DNA of 64,000 nt, from contig NZ_FOSE01000004.1 in NCBI RefSeq assembly GCF_900114185.1, forward strand, positions 327,519 through 391,518. Reading direction: 5' to 3'. The position numbers and the translations under genes were made by a program. Of this stretch, positions 63,372 to 64,000 are shown one piece after another. Origin of the DNA: Cellulomonas sp. KH9. GTDB taxonomy: Bacteria; Actinomycetota; Actinomycetes; Actinomycetales; Cellulomonadaceae. Each line of letters begins with the position of its first letter. Position 1 is the first letter of the stretch. The notes beneath the pieces are model-generated. The model saw only the letters and a program-made list of their open reading frames with translations. It had not been told where the DNA came from and did no database searches.

Positions 63372-63932
63372 ATGCTGCTGACCGTCGCCAGGGTCGGGCG
63401 TCCGCACGGTCTGCGGGGTGAGGTCGCACTCGACGTGCGCACCGACGTCCCGCAGGAGCGTCTGGTCGTCGGAGCCCGGTTCGTCACCGAGCCCGCCGCG
63501 GCGGGCCCGCTCGAGATCGCGCACGTGCGCGAGGCCCAGGGCCGTTGGTACGTGACGTTCGCGCAGGCGGACGACCGCACCGCGGCCGAAGGGCTGCGCG
63601 GCGTCGAGCTGCTCGTCGACAGCGACGAGGACGCGGACGACGACGACGGCTGGTACCCCCACGAGCTCGCGGGGCTGCGCGCCGAGCACGTGGCCGACGG
63701 GCGTCCGCTCGGCGAGGTCGTGGGGCTCGAGCACCTGCCGGCCCACGACGTGCTCGTGCTGCGGGAGCCCGACGGTGCGCGCACGCTCGTGCCGTTCGTC
63801 GAGGCCATCGTGCCCGTGGTGGACGTGGCCGGGGGCCGGGTCGTGCTCGACCCGCCGGGCGGTCTGCTCGCGGCCGACGCGGCCAACCTCGTCGTCAGCG
63901 ACGAGACCCGCGGCACGGGCGAGGAGGCCTGA
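63372..63932 (+). CDS. rimM: ribosome maturation factor RimM
   Basis: Binds S19 and helps mature the 30S head. ATG 63372 is five bases after GAGGGAG. The 186-residue protein has the N-terminal domain TVARVGRPHGLRGEVALDV and the PRC barrel (DGWYPHELAGLRAEHVADGRPLGEVVGL, then VPFVEAIVPVVDVAGGRVVLDPPGGL). An acidic loop DSDEDADDDD separates the two. Complete. trmD starts four bases after its stop. Confidence 0.94.
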   Translation: MLLTVARVGRPHGLRGEVALDVRTDVPQERLVVGARFVTEPAAAGPLEIAHVREAQGRWYVTFAQADDRTAAEGLRGVELLVDSDEDADDDDGWYPHELAGLRAEHVADGRPLGEVVGLEHLPAHDVLVLREPDGARTLVPFVEAIVPVVDVAGGRVVLDPPGGLLAADAANLVVSDETRGTGEEA

Positions 63933-63935
63933 GGC

Positions 63936-64000
63936 GTGCGCGTCGACGTCGTCTCGATCTTCCCCGAGTACCTCGCGCCGCTCGAGCTCTCGCTCGTCGG
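63936..64000 (+). CDS. trmD: tRNA (guanine-N1)-methyltransferase TrmD, 5' end only
   Basis: Only the first 21 codons are in the window. GTG 63936 follows GAGGAGG within the rimM end. The sequence VRVDVVSIFPEYLAPLELSL is the universal TrmD start (usual form DVVTIFPEYLxPL). It methylates G37 of tRNAs with G at position 36. Its place after rpsP-khpA-rimM is the conserved one. Confidence 0.93.
   Translation, partial: MRVDVVSIFPEYLAPLELSLV

Overview
The window is very GC-rich (roughly 73-75 percent by eye), uses many GTG starts, and carries TAnnnT-type -10 boxes. It holds a core gene order typical of Actinobacteria: tig-clpP1-clpP2-clpX, ileS-folC, ndk, smc-ftsY, amtB-glnK-glnD, ffh-rpsP-khpA-rimM-trmD. 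A secreted esterase with a Pro/Thr/Ser linker and a family-2 cellulose-binding module, together with the gene order, points to the Micrococcales, most likely Cellulomonas or a close relative. This assignment is inference from content and was not searched.

Layout. 1-1.4 kb: a DUF4062 protein cut by the window edge, and tRNA-Gly(TCC). 1.7-6.6 kb: trigger factor, the two-subunit ClpP protease, ClpX and a chorismate mutase. 6.8-8 kb: a bacterial eRF1-like (Rv2629/Balon-type) protein. 8-15.1 kb: acyl-CoA synthetase, a polar amino acid ABC importer, and a valyl-tRNA synthetase of archaeal type. 15.2-20.2 kb: DUF305/DUF3105 pair, an EamA exporter, a secreted PQQ-type sugar dehydrogenase with two FN3 domains, and a P-loop-degenerate uridine-kinase-like protein. 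20.3-24 kb: a four-gene operon (F420-dependent oxidoreductase, stand-alone CofE, MFS transporter, PIN-like protein). 24-30 kb: DUF418 membrane protein, HhH-GPD repair protein, a shortened methyltransferase, and a three-gene FecCD-type ABC importer that matches the proposed F420-0 transporter cassette. 30-42 kb: cellulose-binding esterase, MocR-like regulator with an SDR opposite it, heterodimeric ABC exporter, PucR remnant, TipA-like regulator, FNT channel, phosphoribosyltransferase, two tandem HAD phosphatases, and a small DUF2975-like membrane protein. 42-64 kb: T-box-controlled ileS, folC, PTS-dependent dihydroxyacetone kinase (dhaKLM), DUF4233, ndk, smc, ftsY, amtB-glnK-glnD, ffh, amidohydrolase, rpsP, khpA, rimM and the first codons of trmD.

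How the genes work together. The most interesting reading is coenzyme F420 salvage. An F420-using enzyme and CofE, which adds glutamates to F420-0, share one operon, and an ABC importer of the family proposed to bring in F420-0 lies about 5 kb away. No cofC, cofD or cofG/H gene is visible here. Nitrogen control is represented by amtB-glnK-glnD with a GlnR-like site upstream; GlnD here lacks its ACT domains. SRP-dependent secretion (ffh, ftsY) and Clp proteolysis are complete for the parts seen. At least ten genes carry a -10-like hexamer 6-7 bases before the start codon, which suggests many leaderless mRNAs. Several proteins have lost a hallmark catalytic element: the PLP lysine in the MocR protein, the P-loop in the kinase-like protein, SAM motif I in the methyltransferase, and the KMSKS methionine in IleRS.
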